Below, one piece after another: positions 7,643 through 17,919 of a stretch of 54,474 nt of DNA. How positions within the stretch are numbered: the first letter of the stretch is position 1; each line of letters opens with the position of its first letter. Under the pieces are notes generated by a model. The model was not told the origin of the DNA, did no database searches, and saw nothing but the letters and a program-made list of their open reading frames with translations. The translations under genes were made by a program, and so were the position numbers. The DNA comes from an uncultured Anaerolineae bacterium (GTDB taxonomy: Bacteria > Chloroflexota > Anaerolineae > Anaerolineales > Villigracilaceae), in NCBI GenBank assembly GCA_903846015.1, contig CAIMZS010000530.1, forward strand, positions 1-54,474. The letters run 5' to 3'.

Positions 7643-8173
7643 TCAGTTATTTTTGTGTTTTAACTTGATGGCTGCAAGAAATGATAGGCCTGATAGAACA
7701 ATTCCGAGAACTCCCGCGATCAACGCGTAGAAACTTGATTGTGTGCAAGCAGAAATTGGTCCGGCATCGCAAAACACAATAAATACTCCTGCCATTAAAA
7801 AAGTTCCGAGTGTCAAAAGCAGAAATACAAAACCTAGTAGTAGAAGTAGTGTTTTTCGTATCTTTATCTCGTCGGTTCCTTTACCCAAAACTCGCACCAA
7901 CCCCACAAATAGAATAGCATCTCCGAAAACCATGATAAGCTCCAATATAACGGCTAAACCTGATGCTGAAACTAAAGATATAATACCCTGCGGTCCAAAC
8001 AGGAGTAAAGCAATTGGTAGGGGGAGAAGCAATAAGACTCCAAGCCAGCGCACAACCAATCCTTCGACTTTATATTTTCCATCACCAACCAGGAAGGATG
8101 GCACTTTTGCAACAACAATTGCATAGATGCCTGCAATGAACATACCTATTTCAACAAAAAGAATCAGGCTCAT
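7643..8173 (-). CDS. Small polytopic membrane protein, unknown
   Basis: A 176-residue protein with about five hydrophobic helices and a basic C-terminus (KLKHKNN). I do not recognise the family. The ATG has an AAGGA site upstream. One loop between the last helices carries two cysteines (VFCDAGPISACTQ) that could form an exported disulphide. A 212-base gap with a long repeat element separates it from the next gene upstream, so it may have its own promoter. Confidence 0.7.
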   Translation of the reverse strand: MSLILFVEIGMFIAGIYAIVVAKVPSFLVGDGKYKVEGLVVRWLGVLLLLPLPIALLLFGPQGIISLVSASGLAVILELIMVFGDAILFVGLVRVLGKGTDEIKIRKTLLLLLGFVFLLLTLGTFLMAGVFIVFCDAGPISACTQSSFYALIAGVLGIVLSGLSFLAAIKLKHKNN

Positions 8174-8185
8174 TTCTCATCCTTT

Positions 8186-8304
8186 AAGAATTAGCGTTGT
8201 AATAACACCCAACTCTTTTTATGAGCACATAAAAAGAGTTGTAACCGTTTTAAAGCTTTAAAATATCAGCGTTTTCCGCGATAGTCCCAGTTCCAGCACG
8301 GGGC
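8186..8304. repeat. Hairpin-bearing dispersed repeat (family C), copy 1
   Basis: About 120 bases resemble 49741-49860, roughly 75-80 percent by eye. Shared blocks include GAATTAGCGT, a central hairpin, TTTAAAGCTTTAAAAT and CCGCGATAGTCCC...CCAGCACGGGGC. Here the hairpin has perfect 13-base arms, AACTCTTTTTATG (8211-8223) and CATAAAAAGAGTT (8228-8240). No coding capacity is seen. It could be a non-autonomous mobile palindrome or a structured RNA. Confidence 0.75.
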
Positions 8305-8385
8305 GATAGTTCGCGTCCAAATGGTCTATCACGGAAATTACCAGAGAACCAGAATAATTACCTTACCATGTGGGTTTTCGTTCCA

Positions 8386-8907
8386 TCAGAAAGTCTCTAC
8401 CTCTCCCATAGCTTCCAGTGTGTTTAGGGCTGCCTCACGAGCAAATTGGTCGCCGGTACGATAAGTAATTAAATACTTCGCAACGAACTCTCTACGTTCA
8501 TCTTCTGTCATCGACGGCGCCCGTTGTTTTACTTGTAAGGTTGGTAAGTCTCCGACAATCTCAGCATGGAAATTGCCAATCCAGGAATTACCCCTTCTGA
8601 CCTGGGTCACCCCCAGGATCGCGGCTCCAATCACAATCAGGAAGATAACAATATAGTAGGGCCAGTATGCCGATTGGATCAAGAGGATAACTGCCAGAAT
8701 CAGCTCTACAACAAACAGGGCGAGTGCTTGCCGGGCATGCGCACGTAAAAATTCCTTTTTAGAGAAGGCTGATGACAGCAAAAACAGGAAAACACCGAAA
8801 TCTGCCAAAATACCCACACATGTCAAAAGTAAAAAGAAGTGGGCTGCGATCAACAAAATGTAACAAAAGACAGCATTATCCGCTTCCTGTTTCTTGATCT
8901 GCAACAT
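8386..8907 (-). CDS. Small membrane protein, DUF4870-like
   Basis: A 173-residue protein with about four membrane helices in the first 115 residues, then a soluble tail with RAPSMTEDERREFVAKYL. The segment KKEFLRAHARQALALFVVEL recalls DUF4870/Tic20-like proteins, where a similar F-x-R-x-H-x-x-Q-A motif occurs; the match is weak. The start ATG begins at the final A of the TGA of the 2156-residue upstream gene (TGATG), which indicates translational coupling; a GTG three codons earlier is less likely. The two products may therefore act together in the membrane. Confidence 0.75.
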   Translation of the reverse strand: MLQIKKQEADNAVFCYILLIAAHFFLLLTCVGILADFGVFLFLLSSAFSKKEFLRAHARQALALFVVELILAVILLIQSAYWPYYIVIFLIVIGAAILGVTQVRRGNSWIGNFHAEIVGDLPTLQVKQRAPSMTEDERREFVAKYLITYRTGDQFAREAALNTLEAMGEVETF

Positions 8908-11900
8908 CAGTCCCACCTTTCCAACATATCGCGGAATTCCTGGGAACGGGTAATCAGCATTTCACGACGGCGTTCCATGAACAATCCCAGGCCAACGATC
9001 AGGATGCCAACGCCGAAAATAATGATCCAGCGATTGACCTCGTAGACTCGTACCAATACAACCACCTGGGCAAGAATGTTCATCACACTGGCGATGATAC
9101 CTATAAAGAAGGGCACCCGCAAATGCCGGACAGCCCCCCACCAAACCACGGCGAATCCCTCCACAAGCAGCAGCAGAAAATAGGGGAAGCCGTTCACTGT
9201 GTCTATGGATTGCACAAAAGAAGTTACAAGCAACAGCGCCAGACCCAGGCTTTCGATCAACAACGCAAAGCGGCCAGGACGGCGCAGCCGTTCCAAGAAG
9301 CCCATCGCTGCAAAATAAAACCCGGCCGGGAGCGCATAAAATTGCGGCTCGCTCACATTTTGTTTGAACAAGAGCAGCGACCAGCCCGCCAACAGCAGCC
9401 CCATGCCGAGGTAACCAAGCAGGTACGTGCGTCGACGCAAAGACATGGTCAGATACAGCCCACCGCTGCATCCAAGCGCAAGTGCGGCGGGAATGCTGTC
9501 ACTAAATACCGCTGGGAGCGTGACTACCAGCCCAAGCACCGATAGAAACATGGCAATATTCACCAGGGGCCGTTGCCAGACGGATAACAGTCCTTTAAGC
9601 CATTCCGCCAGCCATGAGAGCAGGTACAGGATCAAAGCGATGCCGCTTAATCCAGCGAAGATCTGCGGAATGCTCATTCCACCAACATGCAATTGAATCA
9701 GGAATGTCACGGTGCCAAAGCCGAGTGCCAGGTAAGCCAGGAGCTGGTCCTGCCACACAGTGGCAAACAACGCAAAAAGCAGAAAGAACCCGGCAGAGAC
9801 CCATACACCGGTATCCAATCCGCTCAAAGCCAGGCTTTCCCACAACAGCGTATCAAGCGCCACAACGATAAAGATGGGTTGCGCCCAAGATGGAACCGCC
9901 AGGTATCCAATTGAAGGAAAAGATCCAAAGTCAAACTGGTAGTATCCAAAGAACTTGAAGACTACCCGTCCGTTGGCGGCCATTTCAGTGACAGGGTAGC
10001 GACGGCTAACAAAATATCCAGCCAGCGCTTCGAGCCAGGTCAATACCAGGAAGGGGTAGGTGATGAAGCGTGCAGGATTGTCAGTGGGGTGAATACTGAA
10101 GTATGCCAGGATAGCCAGGTGAGCAGTAAAGAGCGTGGGGTAGAGCCAGGCCGGATGGCGAAACATGAGCGCGGAGGCCAGATAGAGTATGGTGGCTGTT
10201 GCAAGAGCGATCGTCAGCGGAGTGGGAATCCATCGCGAACCCAGAATCATGGTTACCGTCAAAGCATAGGCAATGGCATAAAATGGGATGGCGGGATGGG
10301 TCAGTGATGCAAAGATTGCACGCGGCGATTTCATGTTCAAAGGGCTTTTGTGGAAAACAAAACGCCCAAGCACGATGAAAGTCAGGATGAGCGGAAGCCA
10401 GGCCAATCCCTGCCATTCGAATGGAACTGTGAAATACGTTGTAACAAACAGATAGTACGGAACAATGCTGAGCCAGGCGACCGGGTACAAGAACAAAGCT
10501 TCGCGAAAGCGCCAGGCTGAAAGCGCGTACAGCAGGATATTGACAGGGTAGACTTCCAGCGCCAGCGAACGATCACTGCTGGCCAGAGCAAGTGCAATGG
10601 CGCTGAGCAGGTAACCCGGCACATACAATGGCATGGCAAAAGGCGCAATCGAGGTAGATATTTCTTTACGACGATCCAATAACTGGCCCAAGCCAAAATA
10701 CAGGAACCCAATAATCGAAAAAGCCCAGGCCACCCACTGCGAGGTTAAATGTTCATTGTATTGAAGTGTGACCAGAACGGTGATAGGGGCCAGACAGGTA
10801 GCCAGGTACAACCAGAAGGGCTGGCGGAAAATAACCGCAGAGACTGCATAGACAACGACATCCAGGGTAAGCACATAGATGGCGAGATGCACATCTCCAA
10901 AACTAATCATCGCGCCAAGTGCAGTCAGGGCATAACCAGCACTATAAAAAGGCCAGGTGTAATCGGAATTGAAACGCCGAAGCAACAGCCCGGCTGCAAT
11001 CAACAGCGGAGCCAGCAAGGCCAGCGAAACTCCCTGCCAGGCCAGCGAAAGGTGGTAATACGCTTCCAGCTGCAACATCCACACCGGCATGGCGTAGACA
11101 GCAATAAACAGAGGCAATAAACGTATGCCGCGACGGATGAGGGTGTCTTTACGCCAGAAAAAACCTGTAAAGTCATCAAATGATCGGTGCTGCTTGAAGT
11201 GCACTAACACGAATGAGAAGGCGGCGCTCAGGATACACATTCCAAGCACGATGATATTGATCATCCGATCTTGCGTTGAGATCAACAACGCAAGAACCGC
11301 CAGTAAATATCCTGCCAGGTAGGGACCATGCGCATGGCGCGGGAAAGCTTCCGGCTTGCGATCCAAATACAAGCCTGTCAACATCAGCACAATAGCCCAA
11401 CTCATCCAGGAAATGACGATTTGTTCAGAGGTTAATCTTTGTGAGCTGAGCAGCAGTGAAGTAAAAGGCAGGATGCTCAACCAGGCAGATAGATGGGCGA
11501 AGACACGCTGGCGATTCATCCAGGCCCAGGCAATATAGAAGGCAACTGTACCTAACTGGACAAGACCCTGCCCGGTAATGGACTGCAGTGCATCGGCAAG
11601 ATTCGGGGTAAATAAAAGGTCGCCGATGATTCTGCTGCTGGCTGCCAGAACAGTGTTCACGCTGAAGAATAACGCTATCGGGATGGTAACATGCGCCGCG
11701 CTGAAGAATGACCAGGAATAGGTCGGCTCGTGTTTTGACAGCCATTTTCCAAGCGCCAGGTACAACAGCGCTGGAATACTGAATGCAAGCCAGCGAAAAG
11801 CGTAGGAAATTTCGAGGTAGATCAAGATCTGGGCACCCCACAGCGGGAACAGCCAGGCCACCGGCCATAGGAACGCGCCTCTCACCAGGCGGAAGAGGGT

Positions 11901-14900
11901 TGTTCCAGGTACGCCAAAAAGACTGGAAAAGTCATTCCAGGTGCGGTGGCGTTTGAATTGCACCGAAATGGACGATAAAGCCGAGAAGACGATCAATATT
12001 CCTAATACAACTATGTTTAGCCAGCGCAGTTGCAACGAAATAAGCAAGCTACAGACGGCCAGCGAGTAACCGCCCAGATAGACCCCATGCGCCCAGCGTG
12101 GAGAAGCTTCCGGCAAGCGGTCCAAGAGAAAGCCAGTCACAAGCAGCAGCCCGGCCCAACCAGCCCAAGCGATGACGATTTGCGAATACGAAATATTTCC
12201 CAGAATAACCAGAAGCGATGTAAACGGCAGAATGCTCAACCAGGCAGCAATAAGTGCGAAGACTCGCTGGCGTTTTTTCCAGGCCCAGATGACATAGAAG
12301 ACGACCGAAACAAACTGAACAAGCCCCTGTCCCAGGGTTATTTGAGCGCTGCCGGCTGCCACAAATAAACCGGACGGGTTAAAAGCGATCCGGCTGATCT
12401 CAGACAGGATAATATCCACATTGAAAATTAGTGCCACAAGAACAAATAAATGCGCTGCGCTAAAGAAAGGCCACGAATATGCCGCATCGCGTTTAGCAAG
12501 CTGTTCCCCCAGGAAACTATAAATCAGTGCCGGAAGACCCAGCCCCAACCAGCAGAAGGCATCCGGAATTCCAAGTTCCTTGAACAATAGCGCACACCAA
12601 ATTGGGAACAACCACGCCACCGGCCAGTGGAAAGCGCTTCTTACCAACCGGACAAATGGCTTATCTTTTGCCCCGAACCGGCCAGCGAAGTCACCCCAGG
12701 TATGATGCCGGTTAATTTGCACCAGGGACGCGGATGCAATCATCGCGATCAGAAAACCTGCCTGCGTCCAAAGCCAAATGGAGCGGCTTGTAATCGATAA
12801 GAGCACTGCCAGCACAGACAGCGCGTAACCGCCCAGGTACAATCCATGTGAATAGCGCGTACTCGAAGCATCCAGCCCGGCTGCTACGAGCAGATGCAGC
12901 CAGGCGACAGTACAAAATACCAACCCATACTGAAACCATTCCAACGGATATCCCAACAAACTGGGCGAAAAGACAAGAAAGAAAAGCACCGCGAGCAGTG
13001 AACTCAAGAACGGCTCGATAAAAAGCGGCAGCCGGCTGCGGTGCAAACGCGCGGCCAGGATGGTCAACAGGACCAGCATTGCCTGCGCGGCCAACGTCAA
13101 TCCAACACGGTTGAGATTAATAAAAAACTGGTTGTAGGCAATGATCGAGATATAAAGCGCAACCAATGCAAGGATAATGGTACCCAACTCAAACGGCAGC
13201 CGAAAAACGCGTTTTGCCCAAACGGAACTGACTCTTTCCCCTGCAGCGGACGAGACCATTAAACCACTCAGGAAACGCTCGATAAACAGGTAAACAAAAG
13301 CCAACCCGGCCCAAACCAGGGCAGCCTGATCCAGCGGCACTTTCCAAACATTAAGCCAGGAAAACACAGCTGCCGGAATTGCCAGTGCGTCGGCAGACGC
13401 AAAAACGCTGTGCCGGAAATGCCAACCATTGAAGATATAGTAGACCGTAAGAAGTGTAAGAGTCAGCGCCGGGGCCCAGGTTGGAGACTGCGCGACGGGA
13501 GCGAAACAAGCCAGCAGGAAGATGACGCCCGAACCCAACCAGCCAAACCATTCAAATGGCTGCGCAAGTTTCCGGTCAATGCGGTGGACAAAGATGCCAA
13601 AAGGGTAGTGGGCAAAAGAAATTAACAACAAATAAGCCAGCGGATAAAAACCAAATTCGATCACTTTCGCCAGGTCAAGCCAAAGCCATAAGGGCACAAA
13701 CAGCAGCCCCGCGCCGATAAATCCAAACAACGGCTGGCGCAGCAGCAGGTTCCATGCACAGAAACTCAGCGCCAGGACAGTTAGCGGCACAGCCGCTTCC
13801 AATTGGCTCCCCAAGGCAAGCAGCCTGAGGCTTGCGATGAAGGCAGCCAGGCTTAAAACCAGGCCGCTCGCATGAAATATCTGGCGGAAATCCTTGTAAG
13901 GGTTTACTTTTCCAGGCTGCTCCACCTGGATTTCCCCACCATCTGCCAGTCCACCAACCACTATCTTTCCCGGGGGAACGCGCTCCACAGAATCTTGGAA
14001 GATGGCACGACCGGTCAGGATGTAGCCCGCCGCGAGCAGCGTTCCAACGGTGGGGAGCCACATGCCTGTTGAATCAAAGAACAGAACACCGAACCCAACC
14101 GCGACCGTCAAATTAACCAATGCAGCCAAAAGCTGTCCACGGGAAGGGAATTTCCAGGCTAGCAGACCGTAAGCAGCAGCCGCGCACAGGAAGGCAATCA
14201 TCTTGCCTGGTTGGGAAGACGGCCCACCCACAAACAAAATCACAGCCAGGCTAATGGGCATCAGAACTTGTGGCAGATAACGGGCGGCGTGAGCCATTTC
14301 GCGCCAGCGTTCGCCTCGCGACCACAGCCTAATCGCCAGGGCAACCATCCCGGCACCTGCGAAGGGAATAGTTGCAATCGTCCATTCAAGCGGGGCCTGC
14401 ATCACCCGAGTCAATGCCAGCAAGATGCTGATGCTGCTGATGTACATCAGGTAGTCAAAAAATTCACCGCTGATGCGATAGGCAGTAAATATATAAAGGG
14501 CGGTAGTCACAAGTGATGCGAAAAGCCAGTACTGATTGATTTCGAAGGTTAGATGGGAAAACTGATACAAGGCCGCGAAATCGACTGCCAGCAAGATGGC
14601 GCCGATCCCGGTAAGAACCGTACCGGCTTGCGCAAGTTGAAGACGGGTACGTGTAAGCCAGCCACCCACATAAAAAGCAGTCGGCAAGGCAAAAATGAAA
14701 GCGACCTGCAAAATGGGAGGAATAATATTCCAGAAATTGATCACCAGCACTGCCGCTGAGACCACGATCATAAAAGCACCCATATACAAAAGCGCTCTCA
14801 GCAGTGCCCCAGAGACCACGAAATTCACACTATTGTCCCAGATTTTGCCCCAGTTAACCGGGGGACGGGCTGGTTTGGGCGGTGGAACCGGTTTTGGGGA

Positions 14901-15377
14901 TTCAGCAGGTTTAAGCGGGGTGGGGATTGGCTGATGCCTGGCGGCGGGCGCCGGAGTAGGAAGCGTTAGTGTGGGTATCGGCGCTGAGGTCAGGGTGGAG
15001 GCGGACGGCGCTGTCTGGCTGGGGATGGCAGCCGGAACGGGTTTGGGTTTAATTTCATCGACTGTCAAAGGTTTGGCAGTCGATGAAGCCACTGGTTCAA
15101 TAATAGAAGGAGCTGTACCTGCTTTTTGGGGTTTTGCCTGGGTTGCGGGAACGGACCATTGCATTTTTGTCAGCAGGCTGGCTCGTTGGTTTGTCAGATC
15201 GACCAGCAAGCTGTCGGCATTTTTCCCCACGCTTTCACGGTGAGCCTTCAACCAGCGCAGTAGATATTGAATATGTTCGTATTCTTCTAGAATCTGACGC
15301 TCGAAGGTCTTCCCACAACTCGAACACCTGACCAATGAAGATGGATTTGCTTGATGATGGCAGTTGGGACATTCCAT
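8907..15377 (-). CDS. Giant zinc-ribbon polytopic membrane protein with tandem internal repeats
   Basis: A 2156-residue protein. It begins with a zinc ribbon (C3-x-x-C6, C18-x-x-C21), then a charged helical segment (about 27-75), a Pro/Ala-rich linker (about 80-175) and about 1950 residues of densely packed membrane helices, several dozen in all. In architecture it recalls the large membrane proteins annotated as DUF2157 or SCO7613 C-terminal domain proteins, for which no function is established. The middle holds three tandem units of about 253 residues, each starting near YLGGY/YLAGY and containing WPVAWLFPxW, YSWxFFSAAH and AWLSILPFTSLL. An AAGGA site precedes the ATG. It is followed by a coupled small membrane gene and preceded by lipoprotein and TPR genes in the same direction. 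Confidence 0.85.
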   Translation of the reverse strand: MECPNCHHQANPSSLVRCSSCGKTFERQILEEYEHIQYLLRWLKAHRESVGKNADSLLVDLTNQRASLLTKMQWSVPATQAKPQKAGTAPSIIEPVASSTAKPLTVDEIKPKPVPAAIPSQTAPSASTLTSAPIPTLTLPTPAPAARHQPIPTPLKPAESPKPVPPPKPARPPVNWGKIWDNSVNFVVSGALLRALLYMGAFMIVVSAAVLVINFWNIIPPILQVAFIFALPTAFYVGGWLTRTRLQLAQAGTVLTGIGAILLAVDFAALYQFSHLTFEINQYWLFASLVTTALYIFTAYRISGEFFDYLMYISSISILLALTRVMQAPLEWTIATIPFAGAGMVALAIRLWSRGERWREMAHAARYLPQVLMPISLAVILFVGGPSSQPGKMIAFLCAAAAYGLLAWKFPSRGQLLAALVNLTVAVGFGVLFFDSTGMWLPTVGTLLAAGYILTGRAIFQDSVERVPPGKIVVGGLADGGEIQVEQPGKVNPYKDFRQIFHASGLVLSLAAFIASLRLLALGSQLEAAVPLTVLALSFCAWNLLLRQPLFGFIGAGLLFVPLWLWLDLAKVIEFGFYPLAYLLLISFAHYPFGIFVHRIDRKLAQPFEWFGWLGSGVIFLLACFAPVAQSPTWAPALTLTLLTVYYIFNGWHFRHSVFASADALAIPAAVFSWLNVWKVPLDQAALVWAGLAFVYLFIERFLSGLMVSSAAGERVSSVWAKRVFRLPFELGTIILALVALYISIIAYNQFFINLNRVGLTLAAQAMLVLLTILAARLHRSRLPLFIEPFLSSLLAVLFFLVFSPSLLGYPLEWFQYGLVFCTVAWLHLLVAAGLDASSTRYSHGLYLGGYALSVLAVLLSITSRSIWLWTQAGFLIAMIASASLVQINRHHTWGDFAGRFGAKDKPFVRLVRSAFHWPVAWLFPIWCALLFKELGIPDAFCWLGLGLPALIYSFLGEQLAKRDAAYSWPFFSAAHLFVLVALIFNVDIILSEISRIAFNPSGLFVAAGSAQITLGQGLVQFVSVVFYVIWAWKKRQRVFALIAAWLSILPFTSLLVILGNISYSQIVIAWAGWAGLLLVTGFLLDRLPEASPRWAHGVYLGGYSLAVCSLLISLQLRWLNIVVLGILIVFSALSSISVQFKRHRTWNDFSSLFGVPGTTLFRLVRGAFLWPVAWLFPLWGAQILIYLEISYAFRWLAFSIPALLYLALGKWLSKHEPTYSWSFFSAAHVTIPIALFFSVNTVLAASSRIIGDLLFTPNLADALQSITGQGLVQLGTVAFYIAWAWMNRQRVFAHLSAWLSILPFTSLLLSSQRLTSEQIVISWMSWAIVLMLTGLYLDRKPEAFPRHAHGPYLAGYLLAVLALLISTQDRMINIIVLGMCILSAAFSFVLVHFKQHRSFDDFTGFFWRKDTLIRRGIRLLPLFIAVYAMPVWMLQLEAYYHLSLAWQGVSLALLAPLLIAAGLLLRRFNSDYTWPFYSAGYALTALGAMISFGDVHLAIYVLTLDVVVYAVSAVIFRQPFWLYLATCLAPITVLVTLQYNEHLTSQWVAWAFSIIGFLYFGLGQLLDRRKEISTSIAPFAMPLYVPGYLLSAIALALASSDRSLALEVYPVNILLYALSAWRFREALFLYPVAWLSIVPYYLFVTTYFTVPFEWQGLAWLPLILTFIVLGRFVFHKSPLNMKSPRAIFASLTHPAIPFYAIAYALTVTMILGSRWIPTPLTIALATATILYLASALMFRHPAWLYPTLFTAHLAILAYFSIHPTDNPARFITYPFLVLTWLEALAGYFVSRRYPVTEMAANGRVVFKFFGYYQFDFGSFPSIGYLAVPSWAQPIFIVVALDTLLWESLALSGLDTGVWVSAGFFLLFALFATVWQDQLLAYLALGFGTVTFLIQLHVGGMSIPQIFAGLSGIALILYLLSWLAEWLKGLLSVWQRPLVNIAMFLSVLGLVVTLPAVFSDSIPAALALGCSGGLYLTMSLRRRTYLLGYLGMGLLLAGWSLLLFKQNVSEPQFYALPAGFYFAAMGFLERLRRPGRFALLIESLGLALLLVTSFVQSIDTVNGFPYFLLLLVEGFAVVWWGAVRHLRVPFFIGIIASVMNILAQVVVLVRVYEVNRWIIIFGVGILIVGLGLFMERRREMLITRSQEFRDMLERWD
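10633..12860 (-). repeat. Internal tandem repeats in the giant membrane protein
   Basis: Units start near 12855, 12095 and 11336, about 760 bases (253 codons) apart, and a more diverged one near 10633. DNA similarity is still visible, for example the same ATGCTCAACCAGGCAG block at about 12231 and 11471. The pattern points to recent in-frame duplication of a helix bundle. Confidence 0.8.
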
Positions 15378-15415
15378 GATTCCGTCCTTTTTAAAAAATG
15401 GGTGTGTTCAACTTC

Positions 15416-16216
15416 TCAAGGCACAATTTCTTCATATTCGAAATTATCATACATGACACCCACGGAGTGCCACTCTAAATACAATCCTACTTTTGCGAGT
15501 TCGGCGGGTTGAGATTGTAAGCTAAAGATATTTTTTCCATTTGCAGAGACAAAATAATCAACCAAGCCAGCTGAAAAAGACGGCTTTACCTGAATCTCGA
15601 TACGATTTGTCGCGTGCCCGGCTTTGATGGCAGTATAACGACTAATCACCGGTACTGCCCAAGTTTTTGTCTTGTAATTGTAAATTTCAAAACCACCCCA
15701 TTGAAAAGGGGAAACCCCAACCCCGTAAAGAAGCTGATCTGCATTAATTCCCGCCACCAGGCCAAATATTCGATCTCCAGCTTGCCCAGACGCAAATGTG
15801 ACATCCACGGCAACACGGTAGTAAGTATGTTCACCACAGGCTTCACATAACGCATAGTGAAGCTGTTCAAGACCATCCCCAACAGGGTCAAAGGGCCCGA
15901 AATAAAGGGCACCGTTTTTCCATTCGCAATTTTCGCAATTTGCCCATGCGTCAGACTTAACCGTAAAATCATCCTTAAAAACGACTGGACCTGGCGTCGG
16001 CGTAGGCGCAAATGTTGCAGTCGGCACTGGAGGCAACGGAGAAGGGGTTTCTGTCGAGATTTCTGTTGGCGTAGCAGTCGGCACATCGGTTGGGGCCGCA
16101 GCCACGGTGAGTGCAACCATCGTAGCTGCGGCATCTTCAGGCGACGATCCAGCTTGCGGCTGGCAAGCCATCAACAATAATCCAATAATGATCACAAGCA
16201 TTATTTTTCTTTTCAT
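15416..16216 (-). CDS. Lipoprotein with Thr-Pro linker and beta-sandwich domain
   Basis: A 266-residue secreted lipoprotein. The signal peptide MKRKIMLVIIIGLLLMAC has a lipobox cysteine at 18. A Thr/Pro/Ala linker (about 40-85) leads to a domain beginning VVFKDDFTVKSDAWANC and ending VGVMYDNFEYEE, the pattern of LamG-like or DUF1080-like concanavalin folds that often bind glycans. Five cysteines near 95-130 may form disulphides. The start at 16216 is preferred over an in-frame ATG at 16264 because the lipoprotein signal begins there and AGAGGA lies upstream. It lies 23 bases after the TPR-like gene, in one operon. Confidence 0.75.
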   Translation of the reverse strand: MKRKIMLVIIIGLLLMACQPQAGSSPEDAAATMVALTVAAAPTDVPTATPTEISTETPSPLPPVPTATFAPTPTPGPVVFKDDFTVKSDAWANCENCEWKNGALYFGPFDPVGDGLEQLHYALCEACGEHTYYRVAVDVTFASGQAGDRIFGLVAGINADQLLYGVGVSPFQWGGFEIYNYKTKTWAVPVISRYTAIKAGHATNRIEIQVKPSFSAGLVDYFVSANGKNIFSLQSQPAELAKVGLYLEWHSVGVMYDNFEYEEIVP

Positions 16217-16239
16217 GGATAATCCTCTTTTTTCAGCCG

Positions 16240-17919
16240 CTACTTCATAACCGTTAATAACCAATTTGCCAGATCACTGATTTCAGGCAGGCTGCCATGA
16301 AAAAAGCTAACGTTATTGGGGTTTTGGATTGTTTTTGCGGATCCTATCCCGGCTGAGTCCACAGATTGCGGTTGTCCTCCCTTTATGATCGTTTCAGTTT
16401 TTACTGTTGCGATATTCATGTCCCATAACGTAATGGCCCAATCCATTCTTTGATAGCCAATAGAAACAAACTGATAATTAATAACCCCGACGAGAATGGT
16501 AGCCTGCTGCATACAGGCCACGTAATGCAGCGCACCTGGCGTTGTCGCTGCCACATTTTCAGGGAGTACTATATCAAGACCGAAAACCCCAACCTGGACA
16601 TTATTCTCATCCAAGCCAAATATTGGCATTTCAGGCTTTTTATTTTCTTCGCAAATAGTTCTGAGTGCTTTTTTCATTGCCGCATGAGCCTGTTCGCCAG
16701 ATGAATTTGAAAAGGCCTTGTATGTATCCGCTCGGGCGGTTTCGACCTCTTTTTTGGATGCATCTGTACCAGGATCATTCTCGGCTAATTTGATTTTCTC
16801 CAAAGCCTGGAGAAAATCTTCCGCTTTGGTCAACGAATCGGCCCATTTTAGATAAGCTCTAACAGTCGCATCCTTGACCAGCGCTTTATCTTTGGAATCA
16901 GACAATTCCAGCGCAATTTTGAATTGAGAGAATGCACCGGCATAGTCATTTTGCGTCAGGATGAAATTGCCCCAATCGATATGCAGCGCAGGAATGACGC
17001 TCCTGGCCTGTGAGGCTGGTCCATTGCTGGATTGTGTGTCCAAATCGGTTGCAATCGCCTGTTCCAGCCGGGATTGGGCTTCTGCAAATTTCTGCTGAGA
17101 CTTCAAATCATTGGCCCATTCGAGATAAGTCTGGGCCAATTCCTGGCTGGCGACTTTGGAAACATCCATCTGTTGGTGGCTTTGCGCCCAATTTTGTAAC
17201 TGGTTAAATATTCTTTCGGCTCCACCAAAATCTTTGGTACTCCGCAATGCACCACCCCACCCCAGGTCAAGCTGCGCAACCATGCCTTCTGCGGCTTTGA
17301 TAGCTTCTACCTGATTATTCTTTTCTGACCAATCCTGGAATTGATTCAATACTGCTTGGGCCCCCGCGAAATCCCTGACGCTGCGCAATTCAGTCACCGA
17401 CTCAGAGTAAATCTTCAGCATCAATCCAGGCACTTCCTGAGATGCGGCTGTACCCGCATAACTTCGCATTACTAGATCAAGCTTTGCAACTGCATCTCCA
17501 GATTTCTTTTGCACAACTAAATCCCTGGCCCATGCAAGCAATACCTGGGCATTGTGTTCACGAGCCTGATTAAGAAACGTTCCGGTTGGATAAATTTCAA
17601 TATAAATCTTATACGCGTTGTAGGCATCTTGCCAGGCTTTTTGTTCTTCCTGTCTGGAAGCCAGTCTATATAATGCGCATTCGCTGACCTGCTTAGAAAC
17701 CCCCGCCTTTTCCCCATTGCCATCAAAATAAAACCTTGAGTAATATCCAAATAGCTGAAGAACACGATCGCAATTTTTCTCTTGAAAGCTGGATATTATC
17801 GACTCAGGCAGAATTACACTTCCAACCATCCCATAAATACCCACTAAAAGTAAGGAAACACCTAAAATGAAAAATACCACCAAAAGCGGTTTGAATTTTG
17901 CGCTTTTCGCAATTGACAT
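16240..17919 (-). CDS. Membrane-anchored TPR-like protein
   Basis: A 559-residue protein with one N-terminal membrane helix (about 10-32) and a long helical region (about 60-410) of TPR-like repeats. Recurring patterns are EWANDLKSQQKFAEAQSRLEQA, RSVRDFAGAQAVLNQFQDW and STKDFGGAERIFNQLQNWA. The C-terminal 140 residues are a separate domain with DENNVQVGVFGLDIVLPENV, unknown to me. TPR arrays are protein-binding scaffolds; being outside the membrane next to a lipoprotein, it may serve an envelope assembly. GAGGA precedes the ATG. Confidence 0.7.
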   Translation of the reverse strand: MSIAKSAKFKPLLVVFFILGVSLLLVGIYGMVGSVILPESIISSFQEKNCDRVLQLFGYYSRFYFDGNGEKAGVSKQVSECALYRLASRQEEQKAWQDAYNAYKIYIEIYPTGTFLNQAREHNAQVLLAWARDLVVQKKSGDAVAKLDLVMRSYAGTAASQEVPGLMLKIYSESVTELRSVRDFAGAQAVLNQFQDWSEKNNQVEAIKAAEGMVAQLDLGWGGALRSTKDFGGAERIFNQLQNWAQSHQQMDVSKVASQELAQTYLEWANDLKSQQKFAEAQSRLEQAIATDLDTQSSNGPASQARSVIPALHIDWGNFILTQNDYAGAFSQFKIALELSDSKDKALVKDATVRAYLKWADSLTKAEDFLQALEKIKLAENDPGTDASKKEVETARADTYKAFSNSSGEQAHAAMKKALRTICEENKKPEMPIFGLDENNVQVGVFGLDIVLPENVAATTPGALHYVACMQQATILVGVINYQFVSIGYQRMDWAITLWDMNIATVKTETIIKGGQPQSVDSAGIGSAKTIQNPNNVSFFHGSLPEISDLANWLLTVMK

